Positions 16,591 through 26,113 of a DNA stretch of 64,000 nt are shown piece by piece. Numbering within the stretch: position 1 is the stretch's first letter; each line of letters starts with the position of its first letter. The translations under genes were made by a program, and so were the position numbers. The stretch lies in contig NZ_FOYI01000001.1 in NCBI RefSeq assembly GCF_900116005.1, positions 310,001 to 374,000 on the forward strand, read 5' to 3'. The DNA is from Poseidonocella sedimentorum. GTDB taxonomy: Bacteria > Pseudomonadota > Alphaproteobacteria > Rhodobacterales > Rhodobacteraceae. The notes beneath the pieces are model-generated. The model saw only the letters and a program-made list of their open reading frames with translations, was not told the DNA's origin and made no database searches.

Positions 16591-18591
16591 ATGTTCAAGA
16601 AAATCCTGATCGCCAACAGGGGCGAGATCGCCTGCCGCGTCATCAAGACGGCCCGCAGGATGGGGATCCAGACCGTCGCGGTCTATTCCGATGCCGATCG
16701 CAACGCGCTGCATGTGGAGATGGCGGACGAGGCGGTCCACATCGGGCCGGCGCCGGCCAACCAATCCTATATCGTGATCGACAAGATCATGGATGCGATT
16801 GCGACAAGCGGGGCCGAAGCGGTCCATCCGGGCTATGGGTTCCTGTCGGAAAACGCGAAATTCGCCGCGGCGCTGGAGGCCGCGGGCGTGGCGTTCATCG
16901 GCCCGCCCAAGGGCGCCATCGAGGCGATGGGCGACAAGATCACCTCCAAGAAGATCGCGCAGGAGGCGGGCGTCTCCACCGTGCCGGGCTACATGGGGCT
17001 GATTGGCGACGCGGATGAGGCGGTCAAGATCGCGGGCCAGATCGGCTATCCGGTCATGATCAAGGCCAGCGCGGGCGGCGGCGGCAAGGGGATGCGCATC
17101 GCGTGGAACGACACGGAGGCGCGCGAGGGGTTCCAGAGCTCCAAGAACGAGGCGGCGGCGAGCTTCGGCGACGACCGGATCTTCATCGAGAAATTCGTGA
17201 CCCAACCGCGCCACATCGAGATTCAGGTGCTCTGCGACGCGCATGGCAACGGGATCTACCTCGGAGAGCGCGAATGCTCGATCCAGCGGCGCAACCAGAA
17301 GGTCGTGGAGGAGGCGCCGAGCCCCTTCCTCGATGAGGAAACGCGCAAGGCCATGGGCGAGCAGGCCGTCGCGCTGGCCAAGGCGGTGGGCTATGCGAGC
17401 GCGGGGACGGTGGAGTTCATCGTCGATGGCCACCGGAATTTCTACTTCCTCGAGATGAACACCCGCCTGCAGGTCGAGCACCCGGTGACCGAGCTCATCA
17501 CCGGCGTTGACCTTGTGGAGCAGATGATCCGCGTGGCCAATGGCGAGCCGCTCACCATGAGCCAGGATGACGTCAAGCTCACCGGCTGGGCGATCGAAAA
17601 CCGGCTCTATGCCGAGGATCCCTATCGCGGCTTCCTGCCCTCCATCGGGCGGCTCACGCGGTATCGCCCACCGGCGGAACACGCGAGCGAGACGGTGGTG
17701 GTGCGCAACGACACGGGCGTCTTCGAGGGCGGCGAAATCTCGATGTACTATGATCCGATGATCGCCAAACTCTGCACCTGGGCGCCGACGCGCGGCGCGG
17801 CGATCGAGGCGATGCGCGTGGCGCTCGACCGGTTCGAGGTCGAGGGGATCGGGCATAACCTGCCGTTCCTCGCGGCCGTGATGGACCACCCCAAATTCGT
17901 CAGCGGCGACATCACCACGGCCTTCATCGCCGAGGAATATCCCGAGGGGTTCGAGGGGGTGGCGCTGCCCGAGCCCGAGCTCAGGCGCATCGCGGCGGCG
18001 GCGGCGGCGATGAACCGCGTGGCCGAGATCCGGCGCACGCGCATCTCCGGCCGGCTCGACAATCACGAGCGTCGCGTCGGCACCGAGTGGAACGTCGCGC
18101 TGCAGGGCCAGTCCTTCGATGTGGAGATTGCCGCCGATCACGAAGGCTCGACCGTCGCCTTCGACGATGGCACCGAGCTGCGCGTGAGCGGCGCCTGGGC
18201 GCCGGGCGATCAGCTCGCGGACATGATCGTCGACGGCGCGCCGCTGGTGATGAAAGTGGGCAAGGTTTCGGGCGGCTTCGGCATCCGCGCCCGAGGCGCC
18301 GCGCTCAAGGTCCATGTGCGCACCCCGCGCCAGGCCGAGCTGGCCCGCCTCATGCCCGAAAAGCAGGCGCCCGATACCTCGCGCCTGCTGCTCTGCCCGA
18401 TGCCGGGCCTTGTGGTGAAGCTCGATGTGGAGGTCGGGCAGGAGATCCAGGAGGGTCAGCCGCTCTGCACCATCGAGGCGATGAAGATGGAAAACATCCT
18501 GCGCGCCGAGCGCAAGGGCGTGGTCGCCAAGGTCAACGCGGGCCCCGGCGACAGCCTCGCGGTCGATGACGTGATCATGGAATTCGAGTGA
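16591..18591 (+). CDS. pccA: Propionyl-CoA carboxylase alpha subunit (biotin carboxylase + BCCP)
   Basis: 666 residues. The biotin carboxylase half fills about residues 1-450: FKKILIANRGEIACRV at the N-terminus, ATP-grasp loop KASAGGGGKGMRI, and ERECSIQRRNQKVVEEAPS and EMNTRLQVEHPVTE of the active site. A connecting BT domain follows. The last ~80 residues are the biotin carrier, with the biotinylated lysine in EAMKMEN. It carboxylates its own biotin using bicarbonate and ATP and feeds PccB. A terminator just upstream suggests its own promoter or readthrough, a contrast to the pccB unit. Confidence 0.95.
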   Translation: MFKKILIANRGEIACRVIKTARRMGIQTVAVYSDADRNALHVEMADEAVHIGPAPANQSYIVIDKIMDAIATSGAEAVHPGYGFLSENAKFAAALEAAGVAFIGPPKGAIEAMGDKITSKKIAQEAGVSTVPGYMGLIGDADEAVKIAGQIGYPVMIKASAGGGGKGMRIAWNDTEAREGFQSSKNEAAASFGDDRIFIEKFVTQPRHIEIQVLCDAHGNGIYLGERECSIQRRNQKVVEEAPSPFLDEETRKAMGEQAVALAKAVGYASAGTVEFIVDGHRNFYFLEMNTRLQVEHPVTELITGVDLVEQMIRVANGEPLTMSQDDVKLTGWAIENRLYAEDPYRGFLPSIGRLTRYRPPAEHASETVVVRNDTGVFEGGEISMYYDPMIAKLCTWAPTRGAAIEAMRVALDRFEVEGIGHNLPFLAAVMDHPKFVSGDITTAFIAEEYPEGFEGVALPEPELRRIAAAAAAMNRVAEIRRTRISGRLDNHERRVGTEWNVALQGQSFDVEIAADHEGSTVAFDDGTELRVSGAWAPGDQLADMIVDGAPLVMKVGKVSGGFGIRARGAALKVHVRTPRQAELARLMPEKQAPDTSRLLLCPMPGLVVKLDVEVGQEIQEGQPLCTIEAMKMENILRAERKGVVAKVNAGPGDSLAVDDVIMEFE

Positions 18592-18595
18592 TGGC

Positions 18596-19108
18596 TCAGC
18601 CGCCCGGAGTCGCCTGGTCGGAGGCGGATGTCTCGCGCATCTCGCGTTGCCGCAGCGGCGTCTTGTCGATGCTGCGCGAGATTTCCCGCACGCTCCACGG
18701 CAGCGGTTTGCGCAGCAGGATGCTGCCGTCCTTGTCGATCAGCACCATCATGAACCCGCGCGGGCGCAGCGACTGGCGCGCATCGGAACGGGCGGCGGGA
18801 TCGGTGTCGGTCAGCACCACCACGTCGCGCAGCTCCAGATCGTCGAGCCGTTGGGCGATGAGGTCCATCTGTTCGAGGTATCGCGGATCGGCGGGTGCGT
18901 CGGCGAAGACCACCACAAGCCGGTTGACCCAGTGGAACGCGTCCAGCTCCAGATCATATGCCGGGCGGATGACCGGCGGCTCTGTCTCGGCGCTGTCGAC
19001 CGCGCCCGAAACCGCGCCCGATGGCCCGGCGGTCATGAGCGCGGCGATCAGGCCGCCGATCGCGAGCATGGCGGCGATGGGGTGTGTGAGGCGATTGAGT
19101 GACGTCAT
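18596..19108 (-). CDS. DUF4174-domain protein
   Basis: 170 residues with an N-terminal hydrophobic signal or anchor segment (AAMLAIGGLIAALMTAG). A DUF4174 domain follows, with the typical WVNRLVVVFADAPADPRYLEQ start and RGFMMVLIDKDGSILLRKPLPW, a thioredoxin-like pattern without a CXXC. Function unknown; likely periplasmic. It lies on the opposite strand between pccA and mcm, its stop only four bases from the pccA stop, so it interrupts what would otherwise be a pccA-mcm operon. Confidence 0.8.
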   Translation of the reverse strand: MTSLNRLTHPIAAMLAIGGLIAALMTAGPSGAVSGAVDSAETEPPVIRPAYDLELDAFHWVNRLVVVFADAPADPRYLEQMDLIAQRLDDLELRDVVVLTDTDPAARSDARQSLRPRGFMMVLIDKDGSILLRKPLPWSVREISRSIDKTPLRQREMRETSASDQATPGG

Positions 19109-19209
19109 GGAGGCTCCTGTTCCTACCGATATAGGGGGGCGCGCGCGGAAAGCGAAGCCTCTGGCTGTCGGCGGGGCGGTGGCGGCTGCGAAGAGGGAGA
19201 GGCGAGCAG

Positions 19210-21342
19210 ATGGATGAGCATGTGAAACGCTGGCGCGCGCTGGCCGAGGCGGAGCTGCGCGGCAAGCCGGTCGAGGGGCTGACCTGGGAGACGCTGGAGG
19301 GCATCGCCGTCAACCCGCTCTACACCGAAGCCGATCTGGAGGGGCTCGACCATCTGGGCGGCATTCCGGGCGAGGCGCCCTTCACCCGGGGCGTCAAGGC
19401 AACGATGTATGCTGGCCGGCCCTGGACGATCCGCCAATACGCCGGGTTTTCCACCGCCGAGGAAAGCAACGCGTTTTACCGCAAGGCGCTGGACGCGGGC
19501 CAGCAGGGGGTCTCGGTGGCCTTCGATCTGGCCACCCACCGCGGCTATGACAGCGATCATCCCCGCGTGGTGGGCGATGTCGGCAAGGCGGGCGTGGCGA
19601 TCGATTCCGTGGAGGACATGAAGATCCTCTTCGACGGCATTCCGCTCGACAAGGTCTCGGTCTCGATGACGATGAACGGCGCGGTGATCCCGATCCTGGC
19701 GAGTTTCATCGTCGCGGGCGAGGAGCAGGGGCACAGCCGCGCGCTCCTCTCGGGCACCATTCAGAACGACATTCTAAAGGAGTTCATGGTCCGCAACACC
19801 TATGTCTATCCGCCCGAGCCCTCGATGCGGATCGTGGCCGATATCATTGCCTATACCAGCCGCGAGATGCCGAAGTTCAACTCGATCTCGATCTCGGGCT
19901 ACCACATGCAGGAAGCGGGCGCGAACCTCGTGCAGGAGCTCGCCTATACCCTCGCCGACGGGCGCGAATACGTGCGCGCCGCGATTGCCCGGGGGATGGA
20001 TGTGGACCGCTTCGCGCCGCGGCTGTCGTTCTTCTTTGCCATCGGCATGAACTTTTTCATGGAGGCCGCCAAGCTGCGCGCCGCGCGGCTGCTCTGGGCG
20101 CGGATCATGGAGGAATTCGAGCCGAAGAACCCCAAGTCCTCGATGCTGCGGACCCATTGCCAGACATCCGGCGTGAGCTTGCAGGAGCAGGACCCCTACA
20201 ACAACGTGATCCGCACCGCCTACGAGGCGATGAGCGCGGTCTTGGGCGGGACGCAATCGCTCCACACCAACGCGCTCGACGAGGCCATCGCGCTGCCGAC
20301 CGAGTTCTCCGCCCGCATCGCCCGCAACACCCAGCTCATCCTGCAGGAGGAGACGGGCGTGACCAACGTGGTCGATCCGCTGGCGGGCTCCTACTATGTC
20401 GAGAGCCTGACCGCACAATTGGCCAGCGAGGCGTGGAAACTGATCGAGGAGGTCGAGGAGATGGGCGGCATGACCAAGGCCGTGGCCTCCGGCATGCCCA
20501 AGCTCCGGATCGAGGAAACCGCCGCGCGCCGCCAGGCCGGGATCGACCGGGGCTCCGAAGTCGTCGTCGGGGTCAACAAGTACCGCAAGGAGCGCGAAGA
20601 CCCGATCGACATCCTCGATATCGACAACGCCAAGGTCCGCGAAGCTCAGGTCGCGCGGCTGGCCCGCATCCGGCAAAGCCGCGATGCAGCGGCCTGCGAG
20701 GGCGCCCTTGCAGCGCTTGAGCGGGTCGCTTCCACCTCAGAGGGAAACCTGCTCGACGCGGCGGTCGAGGCGGCCCGCGCGCGGGCGAGCGTAGGAGAGA
20801 TCAGCATGGCGATGGAGAAGGTGTTCGGCCGCCATCGGGCCGAGGTCAAGACCCTCGCGGGCGTCTATGGCAAGGCTTATGAGGGCGATGAGGGCTTTGC
20901 CGAGATCCAGAAATCGGTCGAGGATTTCGCCGAGGCCGAGGGGCGCCGGCCGCGGATGCTCGTGGTCAAGATGGGCCAGGACGGCCATGATCGCGGCGCC
21001 AAGGTGATCGCGACGGCCTTCGCCGATATCGGCTTTGACGTGGACGTGGGCCCGCTCTTCCAGACCCCGGAGGAGGCCGCGCAGGACGCGGTCGACAATG
21101 ACGTGCACGTGGTTGGCATCTCGTCCCAGGCCGCCGGCCACAAGACCCTCGCGCCCCAGCTCGTCGCGGCGCTCAAGGCCGCCGGGGCCGAAGACATCCT
21201 CGTCATCTGCGGCGGCGTCATCCCGCAGCAGGATTACGCCTTCCTCCAGGACGCCGGGGTCAAGGCGATCTTCGGGCCCGGCACGAACATTCCCGCCGCG
21301 GCGCAAGACATCCTGCGTCTGATCCGGGAGGCGCGGGCCTAG
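19210..21342 (+). CDS. mcm: Methylmalonyl-CoA mutase
   Basis: 710 residues, the full length for a single-chain mutase. The N-terminal ~550 residues form the substrate-binding barrel ([48 protein letters not shown]). The last ~130 residues are the cobalamin-binding domain, with the base-off signature DGHDRG (H near residue 593) after LVVKMGQ, and later GGVIPQQDY. Converts (R)-methylmalonyl-CoA to succinyl-CoA, the last step after PccAB. It has its own upstream gap opposite a DUF4174 gene and may be separately transcribed. Epimerase and the MeaB chaperone are not in the window. Confidence 0.96.
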   Translation: MDEHVKRWRALAEAELRGKPVEGLTWETLEGIAVNPLYTEADLEGLDHLGGIPGEAPFTRGVKATMYAGRPWTIRQYAGFSTAEESNAFYRKALDAGQQGVSVAFDLATHRGYDSDHPRVVGDVGKAGVAIDSVEDMKILFDGIPLDKVSVSMTMNGAVIPILASFIVAGEEQGHSRALLSGTIQNDILKEFMVRNTYVYPPEPSMRIVADIIAYTSREMPKFNSISISGYHMQEAGANLVQELAYTLADGREYVRAAIARGMDVDRFAPRLSFFFAIGMNFFMEAAKLRAARLLWARIMEEFEPKNPKSSMLRTHCQTSGVSLQEQDPYNNVIRTAYEAMSAVLGGTQSLHTNALDEAIALPTEFSARIARNTQLILQEETGVTNVVDPLAGSYYVESLTAQLASEAWKLIEEVEEMGGMTKAVASGMPKLRIEETAARRQAGIDRGSEVVVGVNKYRKEREDPIDILDIDNAKVREAQVARLARIRQSRDAAACEGALAALERVASTSEGNLLDAAVEAARARASVGEISMAMEKVFGRHRAEVKTLAGVYGKAYEGDEGFAEIQKSVEDFAEAEGRRPRMLVVKMGQDGHDRGAKVIATAFADIGFDVDVGPLFQTPEEAAQDAVDNDVHVVGISSQAAGHKTLAPQLVAALKAAGAEDILVICGGVIPQQDYAFLQDAGVKAIFGPGTNIPAAAQDILRLIREARA

Positions 21343-21834
21343 GGCCTTCGGCTCCCGCCGAGGGACTGGACCGTCGCCGATACTTGGAATGGCGTGGCAA
21401 CCGGGTCGGACAGACCGCGCCGGACGGACGGCAGCCCCGCTCACCCCTTCGCAGGCGGGTTCGGGGCTATGGGCCGGGGCTGGATTGATCGCCGCGCGCC
21501 GCATATCCCACTCGTTTTTTCTCCGGCCGTTCAGCGCGGCTGCGGCCGGTCTGAGCAGGGTGGCGAAATCCCGCGCCGGAACTGGGCAGGGTCATCTGCC
21601 GATCGAAGACGCACTCCCCGCCGTCCGGCAACGCCACGTGGCCCCGCATCCCGCGGAGCGCTTGACGGCGACGGGGATGTCACTCATCAGGCGCGACGTG
21701 CGGCACCAACCGGGGCGAGGACCTCTCCCGTTGCCTGTCGCCTCGATTGCGGATGCGCGTGTGGCCGTGGTCCCCGATCAGCGAGCTGATCTGGTCGCCA
21801 CGGATGGCACGCCGAACGGTTTAAGGAGACTCGG
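21343..21834. other. 492-bp stretch without a convincing gene
   Basis: Open frames exist on both strands here (for example 21389-21838 on the plus strand), but their translations are arginine/proline/alanine-rich with no recognisable motif, and no ribosome binding site precedes their starts. I see no tRNA-like fold, clear terminator or repeat. It could hold a decayed gene. A good ribosome binding site (AAGGAG) for the next gene lies at its end. Confidence 0.5.
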
Positions 21835-22353
21835 ATGATCATCCGGGATGCAGTAGCGGCAGACGCGGCAGAGCTCGCGGCAATCGCCGAGCCCATCGTA
21901 CGCGAGACCACCATCAGCTTCAGCACCGTGGTCAAGAGCGCGGAAGATTTCGCGCTTGAGATCGCCGAGCGGCAGGAGGCGGGCCGGGCCTTCCTCGTGG
22001 CCGAGGATGCGGGGCAGGTGCTGGGCTATGCCACCTATTTCCCGTTTCGCTCCGGGCCCGGCTATGCCCGGACGATGGAACACACGATCCTCCTTGGCCC
22101 CGCGGCGCGCGGCCGTGGGGCAGGGCGGGCGCTGATGGACCGGCTGTGCGATCACGCGGCGGCGGCGGGCATCCATATCATGGTCGCGGGCGTCTGCGCC
22201 CAAAACGCGCCGGGCCTTGCCTTTCACCGCGCCATCGGCTTCGTCGAGACCGGGAGGATGCCGGAAACCGGCTGGAAATTCGGGCGCTGGCTCGATCTTG
22301 TGCTGCTGCAGAAACGGCTCGACGACGGACCTCCGCCCAGCACGCCGCTCTGA
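21835..22353 (+). CDS. GNAT N-acetyltransferase (phosphinothricin acetyltransferase-like)
   Basis: 172 residues. The acetyl-CoA-binding core is seen as HTILLGPAARGRGAGRALM (motif A, consensus RGxG) followed by NAPGLAFHRAIGFVETGRM (motif B). Sequence style (an IIRDAVAADAAELAAI start, ETTISFSTV) is that of the Pat/Bar subfamily, many of which acetylate methionine sulfone, sulfoximine or other amino acid analogues. True herbicide resistance cannot be inferred. Its ATG follows a good AAGGAG and it is a single gene. Confidence 0.8.
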   Translation: MIIRDAVAADAAELAAIAEPIVRETTISFSTVVKSAEDFALEIAERQEAGRAFLVAEDAGQVLGYATYFPFRSGPGYARTMEHTILLGPAARGRGAGRALMDRLCDHAAAAGIHIMVAGVCAQNAPGLAFHRAIGFVETGRMPETGWKFGRWLDLVLLQKRLDDGPPPSTPL

Positions 22354-22428
22354 TCGCCCCGCGCCCATCCGCCCAAGGCTCAAACCGGGGGCTGACAGGC
22401 CCGCCCCGAGCGGCTAGGAGATGATCCC

Positions 22429-23109
22429 ATGTCGATCTGGACCCGCATCGCCGACGCGCTCTCCGCCCTGACCCGGGGCGAGGGGCTCTCGGCTGTCTTC
22501 GACAGCCTGCGCACCCCGCCCGAACGCTCCGTCGCCTTTGCCATCGCGGTGATCGCGCTCGGGGCCAAGATCGCCAAGGCCGACGGGCTGGTGACGCGCG
22601 ACGAGGTCGCGGTCTTCCGCGAGATCTTCCACATCCCCGAGGCCGAGGAGGCCAATGCCGCCCGTGTCTTCAACCTCGCGCGGCAGGACGTGGCGGGCTT
22701 CGATGTCTATGCCCGGCGCATCGCCGCCATGTTCGGCGATGATCGCGAGACGCTGATCGACCTGATGGAAGGGCTCTTTCACATCGCCATGGCCGACGGG
22801 ACCTATCACCCCAACGAGAACCGCTTTCTCGAAGAGGTCGCGGGGATTTTCGGCCTCTCGGACCCTGAGTTCAGAGGCTTGCGCGCGCGCTTCGTGCCCG
22901 ATGCCGAGCCGGATCCCTATTCGGTGCTCGGCGTGACGCCGGACATGGGCCATGACGAGATCCGCGCCGCCTGGCGCCAGCTTGTCCGCGACAGCCATCC
23001 CGACCGGATGCTTGCGCGCGGAGTGCCCGAAGAGGCCGTGCGGATCGCCGAAAAACGCATGGTCGCGATCAACCGCGCCTGGGAGGAAATTCGGGACAGC
23101 GCCGCGTGA
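22429..23109 (+). CDS. DjlA-like TerB/J-domain co-chaperone
   Basis: 226 residues. A TerB-like helical domain at ~45-150 (AIAVIALGAKIAKADGLVTRDEV and LFHIAMADGTYHPNENRF) is followed by a C-terminal J domain (~163-225; DPYSVLGVTPD, HPD motif in VRDSHPDRM, NRAWEEIRD). No N-terminal membrane helix is obvious, unlike E. coli DjlA. J proteins stimulate DnaK ATPase and deliver clients. It overlaps the next gene (TGATG), so the two are probably co-translated. Confidence 0.85.
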   Translation: MSIWTRIADALSALTRGEGLSAVFDSLRTPPERSVAFAIAVIALGAKIAKADGLVTRDEVAVFREIFHIPEAEEANAARVFNLARQDVAGFDVYARRIAAMFGDDRETLIDLMEGLFHIAMADGTYHPNENRFLEEVAGIFGLSDPEFRGLRARFVPDAEPDPYSVLGVTPDMGHDEIRAAWRQLVRDSHPDRMLARGVPEEAVRIAEKRMVAINRAWEEIRDSAA

Positions 23110-24113
23110 TGCGCATCGCCACCTATAACGTGGAATGGTTCACCGATCTGTTCGACACCACGGGCGCGCTGCTGAACGACCGGGAGCTCGGGGGGCGGCG
23201 CGGCGTGACGCGCGCCGACCAGATTGCCGCCCTCGTCACCGTGTTCCGCGCGCTCGACGCCGATGCGATCCTGGTGGTGGAGGCCCCTGACGAGGACCGC
23301 CGCCGCAGCACCGTGCGCGCGCTGGAGACCTTCGCGGGCTACGCCGGCCTGCGCGCCCGCCGCGCGATCATCGGCTACGCCAACCACACCAAACAGGAGC
23401 TCGCGCTGCTCTATGATCCGGACCGGCTGAGCGCGGTGCATGATCCGGTGACCCTCGGCGCGCCCGGGTTCGACGCGAGTTTCGAGGCCGACATCCTGCC
23501 CGGCTTTGACGAGCGCGCGGTGCGCTTTTCCAAACCGCCTCTGGAGCTTGCGCTGGAAACGGCGGGCGGGCAGCTGCTGCGGCTCATCGGCGTGCACCTG
23601 AAATCCAAGGCCCCCCACGGCGCGCGCAGCGATCGCGAGATCCTGGAACTGGCCGTCTCCAACCGGCTCAAGCAACTGACTCAGGCGACATGGCTGCGCG
23701 CGCGGATCGCGGCGCATCTTGCGGCGGGCGAGGCGCTCATCGTCGCGGGCGATCTCAACGACGGGCCGGGGCTCGACGAGTTCGAAACGCTGTTCGGCAA
23801 ATCCTCTGTCGAGATCGTGCTTGGCGCGGGCACCGAGCACCCGCTGATCGAGCCCAACGCCCAGGCCGCGCTGAGCCAGCCGCAGGGCGCGCGCGCCTCC
23901 ACCGCGCGATTCTACATTGCCCGCAAACAGGCCTACCTTCAGGCGCTGCTCGATTACGTGATGCTCTCGCCCGATCTGGCCGCGCGCGATGCCCGCTGGC
24001 GGATCTGGCATCCCTATGAAGACGAGACCTGCTGGACCACGCCCGATCTGCGCGCGGCGCTGCTGCTGGCCTCGGATCATTTCCCGGTCTCGGTCGATCT
24101 CGCCATCGCGTGA
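23109..24113 (+). CDS. Endonuclease/exonuclease/phosphatase-family protein
   Basis: 334 residues with the EEP catalytic set: MRIATYNVEWF at the start, IGVHLKSK in the middle, GDLNDGPG, LDYVMLSPDL and the terminal SDHFPVSVDL. These residues bind Mg and activate water for phosphodiester cleavage, in DNA repair enzymes, nucleases and phosphatases alike. No signal peptide, so it is cytoplasmic; the substrate is unknown. I chose the ATG at 23109, which overlaps the stop of the J-domain gene; a GTG three bases earlier is possible. Confidence 0.82.
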   Translation: MRIATYNVEWFTDLFDTTGALLNDRELGGRRGVTRADQIAALVTVFRALDADAILVVEAPDEDRRRSTVRALETFAGYAGLRARRAIIGYANHTKQELALLYDPDRLSAVHDPVTLGAPGFDASFEADILPGFDERAVRFSKPPLELALETAGGQLLRLIGVHLKSKAPHGARSDREILELAVSNRLKQLTQATWLRARIAAHLAAGEALIVAGDLNDGPGLDEFETLFGKSSVEIVLGAGTEHPLIEPNAQAALSQPQGARASTARFYIARKQAYLQALLDYVMLSPDLAARDARWRIWHPYEDETCWTTPDLRAALLLASDHFPVSVDLAIA

Positions 24114-24150
24114 TTTGCCGCCGGGCGCATTGGCGCGTATCAAGGGTGCC

Positions 24151-24552
24151 ATGAGCCGTTTGCTTGCCCTCCTGTGTTGTCTTGCCCTGCCCGCCACGGC
24201 GCAAGAGGCCGATCCGCCCTCGCGGATGGAGGAGGGCGCGCGGCTCTTCTTCGAAGGGTTGATGGAGGAGATGGGCCCGGCGCTCGAGGGCCTGCAGGGG
24301 TTCGGCGAGGAGATGGGCCCCGAGATGCGGCGCCTGCTGGACGAGATGGGCCCCGCGCTGCGCGACATTCTGGGCCAGATCGACGATCTGAGCCATTACG
24401 CGCCGCCCGAAATGCTGCCCAACGGCGATATCATCCTGCGCCGGCGCGACCCGATGCCGGAAGCCCCCGCGCCCGACTCCGCGCCGGAGCGGGCACCAGA
24501 AACCGATCCCGAGGATCAACCGCTGGGCCCCGGTGACAGTATCGAGCTCTGA
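24151..24552 (+). CDS. Small periplasmic acidic protein, unknown function
   Basis: 133 residues: a signal peptide (MSRLLALLCCLALPATAQ), then a helical, acidic region in which EEMGP recurs (residues ~44-67), and a proline/glutamate-rich tail. In Rhodobacterales such proteins are sometimes mislabelled AAA+ ATPase; there is no Walker motif here. Function not known. The end overlaps the next gene's GTG start by 20 bases, indicating an operon with the DMT transporter. Confidence 0.65.
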   Translation: MSRLLALLCCLALPATAQEADPPSRMEEGARLFFEGLMEEMGPALEGLQGFGEEMGPEMRRLLDEMGPALRDILGQIDDLSHYAPPEMLPNGDIILRRRDPMPEAPAPDSAPERAPETDPEDQPLGPGDSIEL

Positions 24553-25417
24553 GCCGCGCGCGCCGAAAGGCCTGCCGCTGAGGCTCATCGCGCTGGTCGC
24601 GGTGGCGATGCTGGCCTTTGCGGGCAATTCGCTGCTTAACCGCGTTGCGCTGGCCGAGGGCGCGGCGGGGCCGGGGGCCTTTGCCGCTCTCCGGCTCGGC
24701 TCGGGCGCGGCGATGCTGTGGCTTTTGGTGCGGCTGCGCCGGGGCGCGCCGCTGCCGCCCTTGCGCCGCGCGATTGGCCCCGCCGCGGCGCTGGCGCTCT
24801 ACATGCTCGGATTCTCCTTTGCCTATCTGTGGCTCGATGCCGGGCTCGGCGCGCTGCTGCTCTTCGGCGGGGTCCAGATCACGATGTTCGCCGGAGCGCT
24901 CGCCGCCGGGGAGCCCGTGCCCGCCCGCCGCTGGGCCGGGACGGCGCTGGCCTTCGCCGGGCTTTGCGCGCTTTTCTGGCCGGGCGGGGGCGCGACGCCG
25001 CCTCTGGCCGGGGTCGGGCTGATGCTCGCGGCGGCGGTGGGCTGGGGGATCTATTCGCTGATCGGACGGCGCTCGGCCGATCCGCTTGGGGCCACGGCCG
25101 CCAATTTCCTGCTCGCCGCAGGTGTCGCGCTCTTGCCCGCGCTGCTCTGGCCCGACGGGCTGACCATCCCCGGCGCCGCCCTCGCGCTTGCCTCCGGCAT
25201 GATCACCTCCGCGCTCGGCTACGCGCTGTGGTATGCCGTGCTGCCGCAACTCCCCGCCGCCGTGGCCGCGCTCGCCCAACTCACCGTGCCGGTCATCGCC
25301 ATTGTCCTCGGCGCGCTGCTGCTCTCCGAGCCTGTGACCCCGCGCCTGATCGCGGCGTGCCTGCTGGTGCTCGGAGGCGTCGGCTTCGGCGTCTGGTCCC
25401 CAAAGCGACGCGAATAG
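24533..25417 (+). CDS. DMT-superfamily transporter with EamA domains
   Basis: 294 residues with ten hydrophobic helices in two EamA repeats. The second repeat includes GMITSALGYALWYAVLPQL and ALAQLTVPVIAIVLGALLLSEP, the typical family end. It starts at a GTG inside the end of the upstream gene. Not closely similar to the other DMT carrier at 8.4 kb. Exports a small metabolite of unknown identity. Confidence 0.8.
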   Translation: MTVSSSEPRAPKGLPLRLIALVAVAMLAFAGNSLLNRVALAEGAAGPGAFAALRLGSGAAMLWLLVRLRRGAPLPPLRRAIGPAAALALYMLGFSFAYLWLDAGLGALLLFGGVQITMFAGALAAGEPVPARRWAGTALAFAGLCALFWPGGGATPPLAGVGLMLAAAVGWGIYSLIGRRSADPLGATAANFLLAAGVALLPALLWPDGLTIPGAALALASGMITSALGYALWYAVLPQLPAAVAALAQLTVPVIAIVLGALLLSEPVTPRLIAACLLVLGGVGFGVWSPKRRE

Positions 25418-25579
25418 GCGAAGGGGCGACCAGCCCCGAGCCGCGCCCTCCCTCCCCCCGGGAGGGCGCATGGCGATGACAGAAACCGCACAGCCGTCAT
25501 CCGATGCTTTTGAGATAAACCGCTGACCACAGCCGTTCCAAAGCGCCATCCCGAGGAAGGGCGCGGCTCTCCGGATCGA

Positions 25580-26035
25580 TCAGCGCGCCAAAAGCTCCAA
25601 CGGATCGTAAAACAGACCCTCACCCCAGGCGACCTCTCCGAGACTGTCCGGCTTGTGCCGCAGCGCGCCAAGCTCGTCGCGAGTCACAAACCGCCGCTCG
25701 GTCACCACCCCCTCCGGGTCGCGCCAGGCGTGGTCGATCTCGCCCGCCTCGATCTCGCAGCGGAAAAACACCTCGACCTGATGAAACCCGCTGTCGGGCT
25801 CATGATACTCGTTCACCAGACAGGGCGCGCCCACCGACACGCGCAGACCCGTCTCCTCATGGATCTCCCGCGCGAGGTTCTCGGGCAGAGACTGGCCCGG
25901 CTCGGCCCCGCCGCCCGGCGCGCACCAAAGATCGCTGCCTTGCCCCGCCGACCACGCGTTGACGATCAGCAACTGGTCATCCTGCATCACGAGACCGCGA
26001 ACGGCGAGGCGGGGGGAGGCATGGGCGCGCAACAT
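25580..26035 (-). CDS. Nudix hydrolase with altered Nudix box
   Basis: 151 residues. The Nudix helix-loop-helix is clear (GGGAEPGQSLPENLAREIHEETGL), preceded by LWCAP and followed by VEVFFRCEI, so it folds as a hydrolase of nucleoside diphosphate derivatives. The position that is normally glutamate after the first glycine (Gx5E) is glutamine here; the catalytic REIHEE core is intact. I chose the ATG at 26035, since an upstream extension is arginine/serine-rich and unlike the family. Substrate unknown. Confidence 0.78.
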   Translation of the reverse strand: MLRAHASPRLAVRGLVMQDDQLLIVNAWSAGQGSDLWCAPGGGAEPGQSLPENLAREIHEETGLRVSVGAPCLVNEYHEPDSGFHQVEVFFRCEIEAGEIDHAWRDPEGVVTERRFVTRDELGALRHKPDSLGEVAWGEGLFYDPLELLAR

Positions 26036-26113
26036 GGGCGCCACTGTGCAGGGGCGCGAGGAGGAGCGCAATCCGCTCTACCGCTCGGGCGCGGGGATGC
26101 CTAGATTGGGGCC

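Noticed and set aside
21389-21838. 149-codon open frame in the gap after mcm
   Set aside because: Arginine/alanine/proline-rich translation with no motif, no ribosome binding site, and it overlaps the start of the GNAT gene; typical of chance frames in GC-rich DNA.
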